Source of the DNA: Altererythrobacter sp.
GTDB lineage: Bacteria; Pseudomonadota; Alphaproteobacteria; Sphingomonadales; Sphingomonadaceae
Reading direction: 5' to 3'
Assembly (NCBI GenBank): GCA_011524425.1
Contig: WTKI01000263.1
Span: 1 to 8,999 of the forward strand
Length of the DNA: 8,999 bases
The position numbers and the translations under genes were made by a program. This document shows, in pieces, positions 5,868 through 8,999 of this stretch (position 1 is the first letter of the stretch; every line of letters begins with the position of its first letter). The notes under the pieces are model-generated. The model did no database searches. It was not told the origin of the DNA and saw nothing but the letters and a program-made list of their open reading frames with translations.

Positions 5868-7522
5868 CAGCCATTATCCGCCAGATTAATGACCCGCACT
5901 TGCGGGCGTTTACCTGACCAACGCTGAGCAGCCCTTCTGGTTGCAATGCGTGCAGCTTCCGACCGCGCCGCTTGATCTTTTGCAGATGCGCCGCGTAGCT
6001 TTTGCAAGGCCTTGTGCGTGTCTTCGACTGCTTCGGCATAAAAATTCTTTAGATCTTCATCGAGCGGCAGCCCTACGGCTTCAATCGCCTTGACACCTTT
6101 TCCGTCGATCACAGTCATGACAACGCCTTCATAGGCTATCCGCCGGCGCATGGTCACACCTTCGCCATCGGCAGGCGTGATGAGGTCTCCATCGAGCACA
6201 AGGCGCCCTGCCCTGACTTCTGCAAGCTTGCCCGGCCTATCCGGCGCTAAACGAACCAGATCGCCATTCTTCTGGAACACTTGTTGAGGGATACCGCAAA
6301 GTTTGCCTAGCCGCGCTTGCTCAGTCATGTGCCGAATTTCGCCATGAACAGGTACAAGCACCTCGGGTTTGATCCAGTCGTAAAGCGCTTCCAATTCAGG
6401 TCGGCCCGGATGACCTGACACATGAATGCCGCTCTGCCGGTCTGTCACCATCACAATACCGCGGTCAGCCAACTGGTTCATCACCCGGCCGATTGATAAT
6501 TCATTGCCCGGAATCTGACGGCTAGAAAACAGCACGACATCTCCGCGCACAAGTTCAAGCGGGTGATTGTCATCAGCAATCCTGGCGAGTGCAGCACGCG
6601 GCTCCCCTTGTCCGCCGGTAGCAATGATCAGGACTTCACCACGCGGCAATCCCATGGCCGTGTCAAAATCAACTGTCTCGGGAAAATCCTCTAGATACCC
6701 GTTATCCTGCGCCACTTCGATGATACGGTCGAGCGAGCGTCCGGCGACGCACAACTGCCTTCCGGTCTCTCGCGCAACTTCGCCTAAGGTCTGCAAACGC
6801 GCGACATTGGATGCAAAGGTGGTGACCAGAACACGGCGACCCGTGTGCTTGGCAACCTCTTGCATTAAGGCTCGATGCACACCTCCTTCCGATCCGCTTG
6901 GATTAGGATTGAAAACATTGGTGCTGTCGCACACGAGCGCAAGAACACCTTCTTTACCAATTGCCCGCAGCTCTTCTTCCGTGGTCGGTTCGCCGATGAT
7001 CGGATCATCATCCAGCTTCCAATCCCCTGTATGAAATACGCGTCCATAAGGTGTGTCGATTAGCAGGGCATTACCTTCTGCGATCGAATGGGCGAGCGGG
7101 ATATATGTGATGTTGAAGGGGCCAAGATCAAAACTGCCGTGATCATCATCAATCACATGCAAATCAATGGAATCCAGAAGTCCTGCTTCCTCCAGTTTCC
7201 GTGCAACGAGATCGGCTGTGAATGGCGTCGCATAAATGGGGACACCTAGCTCCTCAGCGAAGTACGGCACAGCGCCAATATGATCTTCATGCGCATGCGT
7301 CAGAACTATACCGAGCAAGTCCTTGCTGCGATCCTCGATGAATTCAAGGTCGGCAAATACCAGATCGATTCCGGGATATTGATCGCCTGAGAACGTCATT
7401 CCCAGATCGACCATGAGCCACTTGCCATCGGCTCCATAGAGATTGACATTCATGCCAATCTCTCCTGATCCACCAAGGGCTAAAAACAGGAGTTCCTTTT
7501 CTGGCGTGAAATCCTTTTTCAC
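5867..7522 (-). CDS. rnj: Ribonuclease J (metallo-beta-lactamase / beta-CASP nuclease)
   Basis: The 551-residue product has the length and layout of RNase J, an endo- and 5'-3' exoribonuclease of cytoplasmic RNA processing and decay. The metallo-beta-lactamase core begins at [19 protein letters not shown] (12-30). Metal ligands visible are the HAHEDH motif (76-81), His145 and Asp167. The beta-CASP part covers roughly 195-370, with GRSLDRI and ATGGQGEP segments and the [13 protein letters not shown] segment (362-374) that helps recognise the RNA 5' phosphate. PVHGEIRH at 391-398 carries the last metal-binding His. A C-terminal domain follows from about 440. The start is GTG at 7522, overlapping the pantothenate kinase stop by four bases (GTGA); a GGAG lies about 11 bases upstream. 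Downstream DUF1467 overlaps its stop by one base. Confidence 0.95.
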   Translation of the reverse strand: MKKDFTPEKELLFLALGGSGEIGMNVNLYGADGKWLMVDLGMTFSGDQYPGIDLVFADLEFIEDRSKDLLGIVLTHAHEDHIGAVPYFAEELGVPIYATPFTADLVARKLEEAGLLDSIDLHVIDDDHGSFDLGPFNITYIPLAHSIAEGNALLIDTPYGRVFHTGDWKLDDDPIIGEPTTEEELRAIGKEGVLALVCDSTNVFNPNPSGSEGGVHRALMQEVAKHTGRRVLVTTFASNVARLQTLGEVARETGRQLCVAGRSLDRIIEVAQDNGYLEDFPETVDFDTAMGLPRGEVLIIATGGQGEPRAALARIADDNHPLELVRGDVVLFSSRQIPGNELSIGRVMNQLADRGIVMVTDRQSGIHVSGHPGRPELEALYDWIKPEVLVPVHGEIRHMTEQARLGKLCGIPQQVFQKNGDLVRLAPDRPGKLAEVRAGRLVLDGDLITPADGEGVTMRRRIAYEGVVMTVIDGKGVKAIEAVGLPLDEDLKNFYAEAVEDTHKALQKLRGASAKDQAARSEAARIATRRAAQRWSGKRPQVRVINLADNG

Positions 7523-8295
7523 TTGGCCGCATGCTCCGCTAGGATAGCGAGGCCCTGGATTGTTAAATCCGCATCGACATAGTCAAAAATATCGGTCTTC
7601 TCGTCGAACAGGATCGCTAGCCCACCGGTTGCAACGACTTTTGCAGGCCTTCCTATTTCCGCACGCATCCTTGCGATCAGTCCTTCCATCATTGCGACAT
7701 GGGCCCAAAAAATACCGATGAGCATTTGATCTTCTGTGTTGCGACCGATGACCGTGTCGCTGTCCGGTGCTTTGATTGCGATCCGAGGTAATTTCGCAGT
7801 TTTACCGACGAGCGCATCAAGCGACAAATTGATCCCCGGTGCGATGATCCCGCCCTTATAAGTGCCGTTAAAATCTATCGCTTCAAACTTGGTCGCAGTG
7901 CCAAAATCGACCACGATCAAGTCGCCACCATATTTGTCATGCGCAGCAAGGATGTTGAGAGCCCGGTCTGCACCGAGAGAACTGGGCTGTTCAACATCGA
8001 TCTCGAATGGCCAGGCCGCAGCGCCCTGTCCTGCAATAACAGGCGTGATCCCGAAATACTTTTCGGACAAGACAGTCAGATTATGGTTAGCGCGCGGGAC
8101 AACTGACGCGAAGATGATCTGCTTGATATCGCTACGCGCCACGCCCTCAATCTCAAGCAATTGTAGCAGCCACACGGCATATTCATCGCCAGTGCGCCGC
8201 GGATCAGTGGCGATACGCCACCGCGCTTTTATCTCTCGCCCGTCAAACAGAGCAAAGACTACGTTGGTATTTCCGACATCAGCAGCGAGAAGCAT
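7519..8295 (-). CDS. coaX: Type III pantothenate kinase
   Basis: The 258-residue protein catalyses ATP-dependent phosphorylation of pantothenate, the first step of coenzyme A synthesis, in the cytoplasm. It belongs to the ASKHA fold. Visible motifs are the phosphate-binding [14 protein letters not shown] (6-19), SLGADRALN (107-114) with the catalytic Asp110, [13 protein letters not shown] (128-140), [15 protein letters not shown] (148-162), [15 protein letters not shown] (183-197) and the second phosphate loop VATGGLA (221-227). The length is standard for CoaX. The ATG at 8295 is supported by a good ribosome binding site, GAAGGA at 8310-8305 with nine bases of spacing, which overlaps the biotin ligase stop codon. 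The gap to the biotin ligase gene is 13 bases, and the 3' end overlaps RNase J by four bases. Confidence 0.96.
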   Translation of the reverse strand: MLLAADVGNTNVVFALFDGREIKARWRIATDPRRTGDEYAVWLLQLLEIEGVARSDIKQIIFASVVPRANHNLTVLSEKYFGITPVIAGQGAAAWPFEIDVEQPSSLGADRALNILAAHDKYGGDLIVVDFGTATKFEAIDFNGTYKGGIIAPGINLSLDALVGKTAKLPRIAIKAPDSDTVIGRNTEDQMLIGIFWAHVAMMEGLIARMRAEIGRPAKVVATGGLAILFDEKTDIFDYVDADLTIQGLAILAEHAAK

Positions 8296-8304
8296 CGCAT
8301 TATG

Positions 8305-8310
8305 TCCTTC
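8305..8310 (-). promoter_or_regulatory. Strong Shine-Dalgarno for coaX within the birA stop
   Basis: GAAGGA on the minus strand lies nine bases before the coaX ATG and includes two bases of the birA TGA stop. It is the clearest ribosome binding site in the window and fixes the coaX start. Confidence 0.7.
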
Positions 8311-8999
8311 ACATCAAGAATACATCGCCAGCGTGAATGGCACGGACAGAGCCGTCTTCCAAGCGAAGTTGAAGGTTTCCCAGCGGATCAAGGCCTGCAA
8401 ATTTGCCTTCGATTGTGTCTCCAGAAGGATCATGCACCTGCAAATCTGTTCCTTCTGGAGTGCCGGCCGCTCTCCAACGTCGAAGCAATGGCTCCATTCC
8501 AAATGTGCGCCATCGTTCGAGCTCTTTGTCCAACGATTGCGCCAGTGTGCTTGCGACGCTGTTCCGCTCGGGTAGAGGCCCCAAAGAGGCCAATGCTATG
8601 GTCTCGCGGCCTGCAACGCTTGGCGCCTTCGCGAGGTTAATACCAATCCCGATTATAACAGCACCGCCTGCACCCTCGAGCAAGATGCCGCTTAGCTTTG
8701 CTCTATTTAGCAAAACATCATTGGGCCACTTCAGCATCAGTGCGGAGGGATTGGGGCAATGAGGCAAAAGTGCCTCGTAAACGGCTAGCCCTGCGACCAA
8801 AGCCAAGGAATGAGCAGGCGGGTCCTGCGGCGATACACGAACGACGGTGGAGCCCATGAAGTTACCCGAACCGTCAAACCATTCGCGACCTTGTCTCCCC
8901 CTCCCTGCGGTTTGCCGATCGGCCACAAGCCAACTGCCTTCTGCGACAAGCTCTCCGGCGTTGATGCGGGCGATCAGGTCGGCATTGGTCGAACCCGTC
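8309..8999 (-). CDS. birA: Biotin--[acetyl-CoA-carboxylase] ligase, N-terminus cut by window edge
   Basis: The enzyme activates biotin as biotinyl-AMP and attaches it to the biotin carrier protein of acetyl-CoA carboxylase and related enzymes. The frame stays open to the right edge, giving 229 visible residues. They begin [16 protein letters not shown], the usual start of the catalytic domain, so the GTG at 8926 (visible residue 25) is not the true start. Motifs seen are the biotinyl-AMP loop GRGRQGR (visible 32-38), KWPNDVLLN (90-98), KLSGILLEG (101-109) with the catalytic Lys101, and IGIGINL. The last 50 residues form the small SH3-like C-terminal domain ([20 protein letters not shown]). 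Whether an N-terminal DNA-binding domain exists cannot be seen. It is the first visible gene of the birA-coaX-rnj operon. Confidence 0.93.
   Translation of the reverse strand, partial: TGSTNADLIARINAGELVAEGSWLVADRQTAGRGRQGREWFDGSGNFMGSTVVRVSPQDPPAHSLALVAGLAVYEALLPHCPNPSALMLKWPNDVLLNRAKLSGILLEGAGGAVIIGIGINLAKAPSVAGRETIALASLGPLPERNSVASTLAQSLDKELERWRTFGMEPLLRRWRAAGTPEGTDLQVHDPSGDTIEGKFAGLDPLGNLQLRLEDGSVRAIHAGDVFLM

Noticed and set aside
6567..7034. 155-codon plus-strand open frame opposite rnj
   Set aside because: Antisense shadow of the RNase J beta-CASP region with shadow-like composition and no domain.
7862..8575. 237-codon plus-strand open frame opposite coaX and birA
   Set aside because: It lies entirely antisense to two well-recognised enzymes, is Ser/Arg-rich as expected of a shadow frame, and shows no recognisable domain.
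8309..8926. Biotin ligase starting at GTG 8926
   Set aside because: The upstream in-frame sequence encodes [11 protein letters not shown], a core part of the ligase catalytic domain, so the real start is beyond the window.
1..8999. CRISPR array, tRNA, insertion sequence, prophage or defence island
   Set aside because: No direct DNA repeats with spacers, cloverleaf, transposase or terminal inverted repeats were seen, and the genes are core alphaproteobacterial types.

Overview
The window looks like a chromosomal segment of an alphaproteobacterium, most likely a sphingomonad (Erythrobacter/Sphingomonas-type). The evidence is the tight run birA - coaX - RNase J - DUF1467, the moderate GC content, and proteins of a type I associate with that order (DUF2336-like protein, Hpt-like protein, large polar coiled-coil protein). 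The assignment rests on reading protein families by eye; no database search was run. There is no sign of a mobile element, CRISPR array, tRNA or rRNA. Coding density is very high, and the longest gap between genes is about 110 bases.

Left block (1-2761, minus strand, read right to left). A small Hpt-like protein starts at 2761 or 2749. It is followed by a membrane protein with an N-terminal nucleotidyltransferase-like domain (2325-1141), a DUF2336-like helical protein (1128-139), and the first 46 codons of what is probably a PAS-type sensor histidine kinase (139 leftwards, cut by the window edge). The last two genes share one base (TGATG), which suggests translational coupling.

Middle block (2820-5570, plus strand). 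A 916-residue protein has two N-terminal membrane helices, a very long coiled coil and a compact C-terminal domain. This is the architecture of the Caulobacter polarity factor TipN. It is divergent from the Hpt-like gene across a 58-base intergenic region.

Right block (5589-8999, minus strand). Biotin-protein ligase (cut by the right edge), type III pantothenate kinase, ribonuclease J and a two-helix DUF1467 membrane protein run as one operon. Spacings are +13, -4 and -1 bases. The block joins coenzyme supply (biotinylation, CoA) to RNA processing and converges on the coiled-coil gene.

Most of the window is ordinary core genome. The points worth a second look are in the left and middle blocks: an Hpt-like protein without its phospho-accepting histidine, beside a candidate polarity factor; a membrane protein that looks like a degenerate nucleotidyltransferase/CDP-alcohol phosphotransferase fusion; a 29-residue repeat in the coiled coil; and a DUF2336-like gene coupled to a sensor kinase, with a palindrome over its start codon.
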